From the NCBI RefSeq assembly GCF_030406905.1, contig NZ_CP129137.1:2917001-2981000 (forward strand): a DNA stretch of 64,000 nt, written 5' to 3'. Position numbers and translations under genes: made by a program. Within the stretch, counting starts at the first letter, position 1; every line of letters starts with the position of its first letter. Below, piece by piece: positions 7,852-16,520 of the stretch. The notes beneath the pieces were generated by a model. The model was given only the letters and a program-made list of their open reading frames with translations. It had not been told where the DNA came from and searched no databases. Source of the stretch: Streptomyces sp. HUAS CB01 (GTDB lineage Bacteria; Actinomycetota; Actinomycetes; Streptomycetales; Streptomycetaceae).

Positions 7852-8172
7852 ATGGCCTGGGTCCTGCTCCTTCTCGCCGGTCTGCTCGAGGTCGGCTGGT
7901 CGATCGGCATGAAGTTCACGGAGGGCTTCACCCGGCTGTGGCCGAGTGTGTTCACGGCCGCCGGGATCGTCGCCAGCATGCTGCTGCTGTCCCATGCCGC
8001 CCGGACGCTGCCCATCGGCACCGCGTACGGAGTCTGGGTCGGCATCGGGGCGGCCGGGGCCGCGATCGTGGGGATGGCGGTCCTCGGCGAGCCCGCGACC
8101 ACCGCCCGGATCTTCTTCGTGGTGCTGCTCCTGGTCGCCGTGGTCGGCCTGAAGGCGACCTCGGGCCACTGA
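7852..8172 (+). CDS. gdx: Guanidinium exporter, SMR family (Gdx/SugE type)
   Basis: A 106-residue four-helix small multidrug resistance protein starting at ATG 7852 behind GGAGG. The opening MAWVLLLLAGLLEVGWSIGM carries the essential membrane Glu14 of the family, and the GFTRLWPS that follows is the Gdx/SugE signature rather than that of EmrE. Helix 3 contains the GTAYGVWVGIGA motif. Gdx proteins are dual-topology dimers that export guanidinium against protons. The guanidine-III riboswitch upstream supports the same substrate. An in-frame upstream extension exists but lies inside the riboswitch, so I exclude it. Confidence 0.95.
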   Translation: MAWVLLLLAGLLEVGWSIGMKFTEGFTRLWPSVFTAAGIVASMLLLSHAARTLPIGTAYGVWVGIGAAGAAIVGMAVLGEPATTARIFFVVLLLVAVVGLKATSGH

Positions 8173-8194
8173 TCCCGACCCGCCTCCCCGACGC

Positions 8195-10744
8195 TCACGG
8201 CCGGTCCGGGAACACCCCCCAGTCGTCCGTGCCGCCCGTCCCCTGCGTCCCCGGCCCGCCGTCGCCGCCGCCGGTGGTCCCCCGGGTGACTCCGCCCTGT
8301 GCCCCGCTCTGGCCGGTACCGCCGCCGGGTCCGCCGCCCGTCACCGGGCCGCCGGTGGCCTGCCCCGCGGTCGACGGGCGGACGCCGGTGGTTCCGCCCG
8401 ACGGCGGAGTACCTCCGTCGGGCGGCGTCCCGCCGTCCGTCGCACCGACGGCGCCCGCCCCGTTCGCCGCCGGCGGCGAGACGCCGGCGGAACGGCCGTC
8501 CTCTCCACGTCCACGGTCCTCGCCCCAGGCCGGCCCGGAAGGGTCGGCACCGGGCCCACCCGGCTCTTCGGGCGGGTAGAACTCCTCCTCCGCGCCCTCG
8601 GCGATGGTCAGGTCGAAGTCCTCCGCCTCGCTGCCGGCCAGCGCGGCCGCCGTGAACTCGCCCCAGATCGCCGCGGGCGCCCCGCCTCCGTTGATCCTCG
8701 GCAGGCCCAGCGCCCCGTAGAGCGACTTCTGGACGCCGGTGTCGGGGTCCTGGCCCATGACGGCGACGACCGTCGCCAGATCCGGCGTGTAGCCGGCGAA
8801 CCAGGCGGCCTTGTCGCCCTCCGCCGTGCCCGTCTTGCCCGCCGCGGGCCGCCCCGCGGACAGCGCCGCCATGCCCGACCCCTCCCGCACCACGCCCATC
8901 AGCACGGACGTGGTGGTGTCCGCGGCCTCGCGGCTGATGACCTGTCTGGCCGGCGTCTCGGGCAGCTCCAGCTCCATGCCGTCCTTGGTGATGCGCTCGA
9001 CGAGCGTGTACGTGCCGTGCCGGCCGTGGTTGGCGAGCGTCGCGTACGCCTCGGCCATGTCCAGCACGCTCGCCGTCGCCACGCCGAGGGCGATGGACGG
9101 TGTCGCGGTCAGGTCCGGGGTGCCCTCCGGGACGCCGAGGGCGATGGCGGTCTCCCGTACCCTGCGCGGCCCGACGTCCTGGGCGAGCTGCGCGTACACC
9201 GAGTTGACCGACTGGTCCGTGGCCAGGCGCAGGCTCAGCGGACCGTACGAGACGTTGTCCTCGTTCTCCGGCGCGTAGCCCGTCGGACCGTACCTGCCCT
9301 GCACCTGGCGCCGATCCGTGCCGTCGTAGAGCGTGTCGGGGGTGATCCGGCGGCCGTCCTGGGTCAGGGAGCCGTTCTCGACGGCCGCGGCGAGGACGAA
9401 CGGCTTGAACGTCGAACCGACCTGGTAGTCACGGCGGGTGGCGTTGTTGACGTACTGCTTGGTGTAGTCGATGCCGCCGTACATGGCGACGACCTTGCCG
9501 CTCGCCGGGTCGATCGACGCCCCGCCGACGCGGACGTTGCGGTCGGCGGCGCGGCCGGGATCGCGCCGGGACATCACGTGCCGGTCGACGGCGGCGGCGA
9601 AGGCGTCCTGCTTCCTCCGCTCCAGAGTGGTCGTGATCCGGTAACCGCCGCGCGCCAGGGTCTTCTCGTCGACGATCCCGTTGCCGGTGATCCAGTCCTC
9701 GACGGCCTGGACGATGTAGCCGCGCTGTCCGGACAGCCCCGTCGCGGGACCCGCCGTCTGCGGCATCGGGAAGATCATGGTGGCCCGCTCGGAGAGGGGC
9801 AGCCAGTGCTCCGTCACCATGCCGTCGAGCGTGTAGTTCCAGCGGGCGAGCGCCCTGGGCCGGTTCTCGGGGTGGGCGGCGACGTCGTAGGCGCTGGGCG
9901 CGTTGAGCAGCGAGGCCAGGTAGGCGCCCTCGGCGGTGTCGACCGCGCCGATGTCCTTGCCGTAGTAGGCGTGGGCGGCGGCCTGGATGCCGTAGGCGTT
10001 GCGGCCGAAGTAGCTGGTGTTGAGGTAGCCCTCCAGGATGTCGGCCTTGCTCTGCTCCCGGTCGAGCTTGATCGCGATGAAGAACTCCTTCACCTTGCGG
10101 GTGACCGTCTGCTCCTGGGCCAGGTAGTAGTTCTTGACGTACTGCTGGGTGATGGTGGAGCCGGACTGCCTCCCCTTGCCGGTGACCGTGTTCCACGCGG
10201 CCCGGACCATCGCCTGGGGGTCCACGGCCCGTTCGGAGTAGAAGTCGCGGTCCTCGGCGGCGAGCACCGCGTGCTGGACGGACAGGGGGATCTGGGAGAG
10301 CCGGACGCTCTGCCGGTTGACCTCACCGTCGCGGGCGATCTGCGTGCCGTCCCTGTAGAGGTACACGTTCGACTGGGCCGTGGCGGCGGAGTTGGCCGGG
10401 GGGATCTCGACCAGCAGATACCCGGTGACGAACCCGCCGAGCAGCACGAGGGCGAAGAGCAGCGACGCGCCGAGCACCGTCCGCCAGGTGGGGACGGCCC
10501 GCCGCAGACCGGTGCGCCGGGGGCGGGTGCGCCCGGGGCGGGACTCCGCGGGCGGCGCCTCCGCCCGGACCTCCCGGTCCTCGCGCCCCTCCGGAGCCTC
10601 CCCGCCGTCCCTGCCGGCCCGCACCTCCCCGCCGTCCCTGCCGGCCCGCGCCTCCCCGCCCTGTTCGCGCGGCGGGCCGGGCACCGGGCCGACGGCCGTC
10701 GGATCCCTCGGGTCCCGGCGCTGCTGCAGTGGCTCGTGACTCAT
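8195..10744 (-). CDS. Class A penicillin-binding protein (glycosyltransferase/transpeptidase)
   Basis: An 849-residue bifunctional peptidoglycan synthase. Residues 1-85 are a charged, partly repetitive cytoplasmic tail; a membrane helix follows (90-112). The glycosyltransferase domain has AAEDRDFYSERAVDP with the catalytic Glu164 and GSTITQQYVKN. The transpeptidase domain has the STFK nucleophile motif (444-447), SVN (512-514) and KTGT (637-640). A Gly/Pro/Thr-rich tail of about 110 residues follows, as in other Streptomyces class A PBPs. I chose ATG 10744, preceded by GAGGAG, over an ATG 27 codons upstream. It diverges from the ABC exporter genes. Confidence 0.93.
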   Translation of the reverse strand: MSHEPLQQRRDPRDPTAVGPVPGPPREQGGEARAGRDGGEVRAGRDGGEAPEGREDREVRAEAPPAESRPGRTRPRRTGLRRAVPTWRTVLGASLLFALVLLGGFVTGYLLVEIPPANSAATAQSNVYLYRDGTQIARDGEVNRQSVRLSQIPLSVQHAVLAAEDRDFYSERAVDPQAMVRAAWNTVTGKGRQSGSTITQQYVKNYYLAQEQTVTRKVKEFFIAIKLDREQSKADILEGYLNTSYFGRNAYGIQAAAHAYYGKDIGAVDTAEGAYLASLLNAPSAYDVAAHPENRPRALARWNYTLDGMVTEHWLPLSERATMIFPMPQTAGPATGLSGQRGYIVQAVEDWITGNGIVDEKTLARGGYRITTTLERRKQDAFAAAVDRHVMSRRDPGRAADRNVRVGGASIDPASGKVVAMYGGIDYTKQYVNNATRRDYQVGSTFKPFVLAAAVENGSLTQDGRRITPDTLYDGTDRRQVQGRYGPTGYAPENEDNVSYGPLSLRLATDQSVNSVYAQLAQDVGPRRVRETAIALGVPEGTPDLTATPSIALGVATASVLDMAEAYATLANHGRHGTYTLVERITKDGMELELPETPARQVISREAADTTTSVLMGVVREGSGMAALSAGRPAAGKTGTAEGDKAAWFAGYTPDLATVVAVMGQDPDTGVQKSLYGALGLPRINGGGAPAAIWGEFTAAALAGSEAEDFDLTIAEGAEEEFYPPEEPGGPGADPSGPAWGEDRGRGEDGRSAGVSPPAANGAGAVGATDGGTPPDGGTPPSGGTTGVRPSTAGQATGGPVTGGGPGGGTGQSGAQGGVTRGTTGGGDGGPGTQGTGGTDDWGVFPDRP

Positions 10745-10971
10745 GGCTGTGGAGACTCCTCGGCCCCGCCCGGGAGAACACCCCGGACCGACACGGACAT
10801 TTCGGGCGATTCGCTGAGTGCCCATACTGCACTTCCCACCCCCCTAACCCCCGCACCGCCGCCCGGAATACGGTCGCGGCGACCCGTACCCCTGAGCTAG
10901 GGTCATGCGCTTTGGTGCGTCCGCCCCGGACGCGGCGCTCCCCGCGACGATTCCTGCTCAAGGAGGCTGTG

Positions 10972-11772
10972 GTGCGGCTCTACGCAGTCGTCGTGGCAGG
11001 TGGCTTCCGGCGCTATGCGACGTACCGGATCGCGACGGCGGCGGGCGTCTTCACCAACACCGTCTTCGGCTTCATCATGGCCTACACCTATATCGCCCTC
11101 TGGGACGAACGCCCTCGGCTCGGCGGCTACGACCTCTCCCAGGCCGTCACCTATGTGTGGCTGGGCCAGGCGCTACTGATGACCTGCGCCATGATGGGCG
11201 GCGGCTTCGAGGACGAACTCATCGAACGCATCCGCACCGGCGACATCGCCATCGACCTCTACCGCCCCGCCGACCTCCAACTGTTCTGGCTCGCGGGCGA
11301 CCTGGGCCGCGCCGCCTTCCACCTCCTCGGCCGCGGCGCCGTCCCCCTGCTGCTCGGCGCCCTCGCCTTCGACCTCGCGCTGCCCACGTCGCCGCTCCCC
11401 TGGCTGGCCTTCCTCACCGCCGTGGTCCTGGGCGTCGTCGTCAGCTTCGCCCTCCGCTACCTCGCCGCCCTCTCGGCGTTCTGGCTCATGGACGGCGCCG
11501 GCGTCCTCCAGTTCACCTGGCTGGCCGGGCTGTTCTTCTCCGGCATGCTGCTGCCTCTCACCCTCTTCCCCGGTGCCCTCGGCGAACTCGCCCGCCTCCT
11601 CCCCTGGTCCTCGCTGCTCCAGATCCCCGCCGACGTCCTCCTCGGCAAACGCACCGGCTGGGGACTCGTCCACGCCTACGCCTTCCAGCTGGGGTGGGCG
11701 GCCGCGCTCCTCGGCGCCGGCCGGATCCTGCAGTCGGCCGCCACGAGAAGGGTGGTCGTCCAAGGTGGCTGA
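10972..11772 (+). CDS. ABC-2 type exporter permease, subunit 1
   Basis: A 266-residue membrane protein with six predicted helices that opens VRLYAVVVAGGFRRYATYRIAT. It resembles the COG4587 group of ABC-2 permeases, which sit in three-gene sets with a second permease (COG3694) and an ATPase (COG4586), as here. The GTG at 10972 is five bases from AGGAGG; a GTG three bases earlier would be too close. The cargo is unknown; the group is usually listed as daunorubicin-like or lipid/multidrug export. Its stop overlaps the next gene by 8 bases, so translation is coupled. Confidence 0.88.
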   Translation: MRLYAVVVAGGFRRYATYRIATAAGVFTNTVFGFIMAYTYIALWDERPRLGGYDLSQAVTYVWLGQALLMTCAMMGGGFEDELIERIRTGDIAIDLYRPADLQLFWLAGDLGRAAFHLLGRGAVPLLLGALAFDLALPTSPLPWLAFLTAVVLGVVVSFALRYLAALSAFWLMDGAGVLQFTWLAGLFFSGMLLPLTLFPGALGELARLLPWSSLLQIPADVLLGKRTGWGLVHAYAFQLGWAAALLGAGRILQSAATRRVVVQGG

Positions 11773-12625
11773 ACAACCACGCTCCGGCGGACCTCCGCAA
11801 CTCGCCGAACACCTGCGCACACTGCGCTCCGGACTGCGCGCCTACGGACTCATCGCCGCCATGTGGATGCGCTCCACCATGACCTACCGCGCCTCCTTCG
11901 CCATGACCGCGCTCGCCAACCTCGCCGCCACGTCCTTCGACTTCGTCGTCATCCTGCTGATGTTCGCGCACGTCGACACCCTCGCCGGATACAGCCTCCC
12001 GGAGATCGCCCTCCTCTACGGAGCGGCCGGAACCGCCTTCGGCCTCGCCGACCTCGCCATGGGCTCCATGGACCGGCTCGGGCGACGCGTGCGCGACGGC
12101 ACGCTCGACACCCTCCTCGTACGACCCGCCCCCGTACTCGCCCAGGTCGCCGCCGACCGCTTCGCCCTCCGCCGCCTCGGCCGCATCACCCAGGGCCTGC
12201 TCGTCCTCGGCTACGCCCTCCTCGCCCTGGACATCGCCTGGACCCCGCTCAAGGCCGCCATGGTGCCGATGATGCTGCTCAGCGGAGCCACGATCTTCGC
12301 CGCCGTGTTCGTGGCCGGCGCCGCCTTCCAGTTCGTCGCCCAGGACGCCGCCGAAGTGCAGAACTCCTTCACCTACGGCGGCAACACCCTGCTCCAGTAC
12401 CCGCCCACCGTCTTCGCCAAGGACCTCGTGCGGGGCGTCACCTTCGTCGTACCGCTCGCCTTCGTCAACTGGCTGCCCGCGCTCTACGTCCTCGGACAGC
12501 CCTATCCGCTCGACCTGCCCCACTGGCTCGCCTTCACGCCACCGCTCGTCGCCGCCGTGTGCTGCGCGCTCGCCGGGGCCGCGTGGCGGGCGGGCCTCCG
12601 TACGTACCGCAGCACCGGGAGCTGA
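11765..12625 (+). CDS. ABC-2 type exporter permease, subunit 2
   Basis: A 286-residue permease of the COG3694 type with six hydrophobic segments, including ALANLAATSFDFVVILLMF and the conserved QNSFTYGGNTLLQYPPTVF loop. It starts at GTG 11765, inside the end of the first permease gene, which itself supplies the ribosome site. The first ~35 residues are a cytoplasmic Arg-rich lead. With the gene before and the ATPase after it, it forms a heterodimeric pore of an exporter. No substrate clue is present. Confidence 0.88.
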   Translation: MAEQPRSGGPPQLAEHLRTLRSGLRAYGLIAAMWMRSTMTYRASFAMTALANLAATSFDFVVILLMFAHVDTLAGYSLPEIALLYGAAGTAFGLADLAMGSMDRLGRRVRDGTLDTLLVRPAPVLAQVAADRFALRRLGRITQGLLVLGYALLALDIAWTPLKAAMVPMMLLSGATIFAAVFVAGAAFQFVAQDAAEVQNSFTYGGNTLLQYPPTVFAKDLVRGVTFVVPLAFVNWLPALYVLGQPYPLDLPHWLAFTPPLVAAVCCALAGAAWRAGLRTYRSTGS

Positions 12626-12628
12626 ACC

Positions 12629-13633
12629 GTGACCGAGGAAGCCACCGACACCGCGCACCCCGTCCGGACCGCGAACCTGATCGAACTGGAAGGCGTGGAG
12701 AAGGTCTTCGACGTACGCCGCAGATCGGGCCTGCTGCGCCGCGAGAAGACACGCGTACGAGCCGTCGACGGCATCAGCTTCACCGTGCCGCGCGGCGAGA
12801 TGGTCGGCTACATCGGACCCAACGGCGCCGGGAAGTCCACCACCATCAAGATGCTGACGGGCATTCTGACCCCCAGCGGAGGCCGGCTGCGCGTCGCCGG
12901 GATCGACCCGTCACGCGAACGCACCCGGCTCGCCCGGCGCATCGGCGTGGTCTTCGGGCAGCGCACGACGCTCTGGTGGGACCTGCCGCTCATCGACTCG
13001 TACCGGCTCGTGCACCGCATGTACCGGATCCCGGACGCGCGCTACCGGCAGAACCTGGAGCGCTGCGTCGAACTGCTGGACCTCGGCGCCCTGCTGGACG
13101 TACCCGTACGCCAGCTCTCCCTCGGACAGCGCATGCGCGGCGACATCGCCGCGGCCCTGCTGCACGACCCCGAAGTGCTGTACCTCGACGAACCCACCAT
13201 CGGCCTCGACGTCGTCTCCAAGGCGAAGGTGCGCGAGTTCCTGCGCGACCTCAACGCCGAACGCGCCACGACCGTCCTCCTCACCACCCACGACCTCACC
13301 GACATCGAGCAACTGTGCAAACGCGTCATGGTCATCGACCACGGGCGGCTCGTCTACGACGGCACCCTCGCCGGACTCCACGAGATCGCGCCGGGCGAGC
13401 GCACCCTCGTCGTGGACCTCGAACGCCGGCTCCCGCCCATCGAGGTGGCGGGCGCACGCCCGGTACGGGTCGAGGGTCCGCGCCAGTGGCTGGCCTTCCC
13501 GGCCTCGGCCTCGGCGGCACCGATCGTCGCGGCCCTCGCCGCCGACTACCCGCTGGTGGACCTGTCGGTGCGGGAGCCCGACATCGAGGCCGTGATCGCG
13601 AAGATGTACGCGGAGCGTTCGACGGCGCCGTGA
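12629..13633 (+). CDS. ABC exporter ATPase
   Basis: A 334-residue ATPase of the COG4586 type, starting at GTG 12629 four bases after the permease stop. It shows Walker A GPNGAGKST, a Q-loop in VVFGQRTTLWWDLP, the signature LSLGQRMR, Walker B VLYLDEPTIGLD and the H-loop TTHDLTD. The GQRTTLWWDLP stretch is characteristic of this subgroup and differs from the classic drug-exporter ATPases. A 90-residue C-terminal extension follows the ATPase core. It powers the two permeases encoded just upstream. Confidence 0.93.
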   Translation: MTEEATDTAHPVRTANLIELEGVEKVFDVRRRSGLLRREKTRVRAVDGISFTVPRGEMVGYIGPNGAGKSTTIKMLTGILTPSGGRLRVAGIDPSRERTRLARRIGVVFGQRTTLWWDLPLIDSYRLVHRMYRIPDARYRQNLERCVELLDLGALLDVPVRQLSLGQRMRGDIAAALLHDPEVLYLDEPTIGLDVVSKAKVREFLRDLNAERATTVLLTTHDLTDIEQLCKRVMVIDHGRLVYDGTLAGLHEIAPGERTLVVDLERRLPPIEVAGARPVRVEGPRQWLAFPASASAAPIVAALAADYPLVDLSVREPDIEAVIAKMYAERSTAP

Positions 13634-13659
13634 GCGCCCCGATTGACTAGGCTGATCGT

Positions 13660-14367
13660 ATGACGAGCGACCTTCCGGACATGCGGGCCTCCGACGCCGA
13701 GCGGGAGCGGATCGCCGAACGACTGCGGGACGCCGTCGCCGAGGGCCGCCTCGACATGGACGAGTTCGAGGAGCGGCTCGACGCCGCCTACAAGGCACGC
13801 ACGCACGGGGAACTGGAACCCCTCGTCCGGGACCTCCCCGCCCCGGGCGGCAGCCCGGCGCTTCCACTCGCCAACCCGGCGCCGGGCGCAGGCGCCGCGG
13901 ACTACGCACGGCGCATCGGCCAACCCGCCACCTCCAAGGGCGCGTTCGCCTTCTGGAGCGGCTTCGGCCGCAAGGGCACCTGGACCGTCGCCCGCAGATT
14001 CACCGCCGTCGTCCTGCAGGGCGGCGGCGAGATCGACCTGCGGGAGGCCGGCTTCGAGGACCGGGACGTCGTCATCCGCTGCTTCACGGTCATGGGCGGC
14101 ATCCAGGTCACCGTGCCCCCGGACATGCACGTCGACGTCAGGGGCTTCGGCTTCATGGGCGGCTTCGGCGAGACGGGCCCCGGCGGCGACCCGGACGACA
14201 TCGCCCCCGGCTCACCCCGGGTGACCGTCACCGGCTTCGCCCTGATGGGCGGCGTCGGCGTCGAGCGCAAGCTCCGCAAGGCCGACAGACAGCGCCTCAA
14301 GGAGGCCCGCCGGCGGGAACGGCTGGAGAAGCGCGAGGGCGGCGGGGCACGGGACGAGCTGGAGTAG
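13660..14367 (+). CDS. DUF1707 (SHOCT-like) plus LiaF-like protein
   Basis: The 235-residue protein starts LPDMRASDAERERIAERLRD and continues with MDEFEERLDAAYKARTHGEL, the DUF1707 SHOCT-like module (residues 7-60) common in actinobacteria. The C-terminal half is a beta-repeat region with an IDLREAGF strand and two FxxMGG turns. This resembles the cell-wall-active antibiotic response domain of LiaF/VraT-like proteins. The membrane helices usual between the two modules are absent here, so it may be cytoplasmic. It follows the ABC operon by 26 bases and could be part of an envelope-stress response, which is inference. Confidence 0.82.
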   Translation: MTSDLPDMRASDAERERIAERLRDAVAEGRLDMDEFEERLDAAYKARTHGELEPLVRDLPAPGGSPALPLANPAPGAGAADYARRIGQPATSKGAFAFWSGFGRKGTWTVARRFTAVVLQGGGEIDLREAGFEDRDVVIRCFTVMGGIQVTVPPDMHVDVRGFGFMGGFGETGPGGDPDDIAPGSPRVTVTGFALMGGVGVERKLRKADRQRLKEARRRERLEKREGGGARDELE

Positions 14368-14477
14368 CCCCACCCCGGCGGGGACGGGCGGACACCGGGC
14401 GTGACCATCCGACCGTCGGTTCGTTACTCCGTGCGAGGCCACGAACACACGGCCGAGCACGGAGGGGGACGCGAGGC

Positions 14478-15128
14478 ATGCCGGAGAGCCCGCACACACG
14501 AGAACGCCTGACGGAGGCGGCGAGGACGTCGCGGACGCTGTCCGAGGCACTGGGGAAGCTGGGGGTGGAGGCGCGGGGGGCTTCACGGCGGTACGTCCAC
14601 GACCGGATGAAGCGGATGGGTGTGGACACCTCGCACTTCGAGCGCGAGGGAGCCCGGTGGACGAAGGACGTCCTCGAACCCGTGGTCGCGGTCTCGACCA
14701 GCGTCACCGAGGTTCTGCGCCGGCTCGGCCTGGACGTGGTCGGCGGCCACCACGCCAACATCAGCCGGCGGATCCGGGGCTACGGCATCGACACCTCGCA
14801 CTTCGTCACGCCGTCGAGGGCAGGCGCGGGCGGGGATTCGAAGAAGCCCGGAGGGCTCCTGGTGGAACAGCCCCGGGAGAACGCCCGGCGGACCGCCGGC
14901 CGTCGATTGCGACGCGCCCTGGCCGAGGCGGGCGTACCGGAGCGGTGCGCGCTCTGCGGGACCGGACCCGAGTGGCGCGGGCGTCCGCTGCCCCTGGAGG
15001 TCGATCACATCGACGGCAACTGGCACGACAACCGTCCCGAGAACCTGCGCCTGCTCTGCCCCAACTGCCACTCGGCGACGGACAACTACCGGGGACGCGG
15101 CAAAGCCCGGCGCCGGGAGCCCCGATGA
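14478..15128 (+). CDS. HNH endonuclease with duplicated DNA-binding-like N-terminus
   Basis: A 216-residue protein. The C-terminal nuclease reads CALCGTGPEW, then LEVDHIDGNWHDNRPENLRLLCPNCH; the DH, N and H are the HNH catalytic residues and the two CxxC-type pairs bind structural zinc. The N-terminal half contains two similar modules: a helix (TLSEALGKLG or SVTEVLRRLG), a basic segment, and GVDTSHF or GIDTSHF. These modules look like helix-turn-helix specificity elements often fused to HNH nucleases. It overlaps the next HNH gene by ATGA. It could be a free-standing homing-type nuclease, a restriction element or a housekeeping DNA enzyme. Confidence 0.88.
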   Translation: MPESPHTRERLTEAARTSRTLSEALGKLGVEARGASRRYVHDRMKRMGVDTSHFEREGARWTKDVLEPVVAVSTSVTEVLRRLGLDVVGGHHANISRRIRGYGIDTSHFVTPSRAGAGGDSKKPGGLLVEQPRENARRTAGRRLRRALAEAGVPERCALCGTGPEWRGRPLPLEVDHIDGNWHDNRPENLRLLCPNCHSATDNYRGRGKARRREPR

Positions 15129-15658
15129 GCCGGCACTTCCTCGGCGACGACGTGCCGCACCCTCCGCGGCGCGCCTACCCCAGGGCGGGCGACCGGCCCC
15201 CGGCGGCGGAACTGGCCGCAGCCGTCAGCGCCTCGTCCTCACTGGCCGAGGTGCTGCGCCGCCTGCTGCGGCCCGACAACACCAGCCGGCGCACGAACCT
15301 CAAGCGGTGGATCGCGGACGACGGTCTCGGCACCGACCACTTCCTCGGCCAGGCGCACATGAGGGGCAGACCGGGAACCCGGGCGCGGCGCGCCACGGCG
15401 GTCCTGGTGAAGCGGGAATCGGGTCGGCGCACCAGAACTCCGCACCTGCGGCGTGCGCTCCGGGAGATCGGCGTACCCGACGAGTGCGCCGGCTGCGGCA
15501 CCGGCCCCGAGTGGTTCGGGCGGGCCATGACGCTCGAGGTCGACCACATCAACGGCGACCGGCTGGACGACCGCCCCGGCAATCTGCGCCTGCTCTGCCC
15601 CAACTGCCACGCGACCACCGCCACATGGTGCCGGGGTGGCCGCCGCCCCGGCACCTGA
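15125..15658 (+). CDS. HNH endonuclease, paralogue of the preceding gene
   Basis: A 177-residue protein that starts at ATG 15125, overlapping the upstream stop (ATGA). The nuclease core reads CAGCGTGPEW, LEVDHINGDRLDDRPGNLRL and LCPNCH, matching the first gene almost residue for residue. Only one N-terminal module is present (SLAEVLRRLL ... GTDHFLGQ), with the TSHF element degenerated to TDHF. The two proteins probably arose by duplication and, being translationally coupled, may act as a pair. A tRNA-like gene starts 55 bases downstream, the usual kind of neighbour for mobile or homing elements. Confidence 0.85.
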   Translation: MSRHFLGDDVPHPPRRAYPRAGDRPPAAELAAAVSASSSLAEVLRRLLRPDNTSRRTNLKRWIADDGLGTDHFLGQAHMRGRPGTRARRATAVLVKRESGRRTRTPHLRRALREIGVPDECAGCGTGPEWFGRAMTLEVDHINGDRLDDRPGNLRLLCPNCHATTATWCRGGRRPGT

Positions 15659-15713
15659 GGGGACTCTCCGCACCGGATGCCGACCGCGCCCAGTACAGTG
15701 GGCGCGGAAGCAT

Positions 15714-15789
15714 GCGCCCGTACGCCAAGGGCTGAGCGGCGATCTTTAGGTGGTCGTGTTTGTCGGTTCGAATCCGACCGGGCGCACCA
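15714..15789 (+). tRNA. Atypical tRNA, anticodon UAG, short variable loop
   Basis: The 76 bases fold into a full cloverleaf: acceptor GCGCCCG/CGGGCGC, D stem CGC/GCG with a GGG-containing loop, anticodon stem CGATC/GGTCG with loop TTTAGGT, a 5-base variable loop, T arm GTCGG-TTCGAAT-CCGAC, discriminator A and encoded CCA. The anticodon UAG with G37 would read CUA/CUN leucine codons. Bacterial tRNA-Leu, however, is class II with a long variable arm, which is lacking here. A -10-like TACAGT lies at 15694-15699. It may be a real but odd tRNA, a decayed one or a tRNA with a special role. Confidence 0.75.
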
Positions 15790-15841
15790 CGACCGAGGGC
15801 TCGGCTCGCATCCCGCGAGCCCAGCCCTCCGGGCGAACGCC

Positions 15842-16444
15842 TCAGCCCAGCAGTTCCCGCACCACCGGCACCAGCGCCCGGAACGCCCTCCCCCGGTGGC
15901 TGATCGCGTTCTTCTCCTCCGGGCTCAACTGCGCGCACGTCCGCGTCTCGCCGTCCGGCTGGAGGATCGGGTCGTAACCGAAGCCGTTCGTGCCGGCCGG
16001 GGCGTGGCGGAGGGTCCCGCGCAGGCGGCCCTCGACCACGCGTTCCGTGCCGTCGGGGAGGGCGAGGGCGGCCGCGCAGGCGAAGTGGGCGGCGCGGTGT
16101 TCCTCGGAGATGTCGGAGAGCTGGGCGAGCAGCAGTTCGAGGTTGGCCGTGTCGTCGCCGTGGGTGCCGGACCAGCGCGCGGAGAAGATGCCCGGGGCGC
16201 CGCCGAGGACGTCGACGCAGAGGCCGGAGTCGTCGGCGACGGCGGGGTGGCCGGTGGCCTGGGCGAGGGCGTGCGCCTTGAGCAGGGCGTTCTCGGCGAA
16301 GGTGACGCCGGTTTCCTTGACGTCGGGGATGTCGGGGTAGGCGTCGGCGCCGACGAGTTCGTGGCTGAGTCCGGCGTCGGCGAGGATCGCGTGGAGCTCG
16401 GTGATCTTCCCGGGGTTGCGGGTGGCGAGGATCAGGCGGGTCAT
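15842..16444 (-). CDS. rdgB: XTP/dITP diphosphatase (RdgB/HAM1)
   Basis: A 200-residue enzyme that cleaves non-canonical purine nucleoside triphosphates (XTP, dITP, ITP) to monophosphates and pyrophosphate, cleaning the nucleotide pool. The N-terminal LATRNPGK binds the triphosphate; ETGVTFAENALLKA, ADDSGLCVD and GTNGFGYDPI are the other HAM1 family motifs, and SHRGRAFRAL closes the domain. The length is normal. It lies downstream of rph on the same strand with a lipoprotein gene between, as in the actinobacterial rph-rdgB pair. The tRNA gene is convergent on its far side. Confidence 0.95.
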   Translation of the reverse strand: MTRLILATRNPGKITELHAILADAGLSHELVGADAYPDIPDVKETGVTFAENALLKAHALAQATGHPAVADDSGLCVDVLGGAPGIFSARWSGTHGDDTANLELLLAQLSDISEEHRAAHFACAAALALPDGTERVVEGRLRGTLRHAPAGTNGFGYDPILQPDGETRTCAQLSPEEKNAISHRGRAFRALVPVVRELLG

Positions 16445-16520
16445 GCGCCCAGTATCTCCGTGGCGGTGACGGCGCGGGCGCCGTGGGGGGTTCCCGCGGC
16501 GCCCGGGGGTCGGCGTCGGT

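Noticed and set aside
15714..15789. Ordinary tRNA-Leu
   Set aside because: The variable loop is 5 bases, whereas bacterial tRNA-Leu has a long extra arm.
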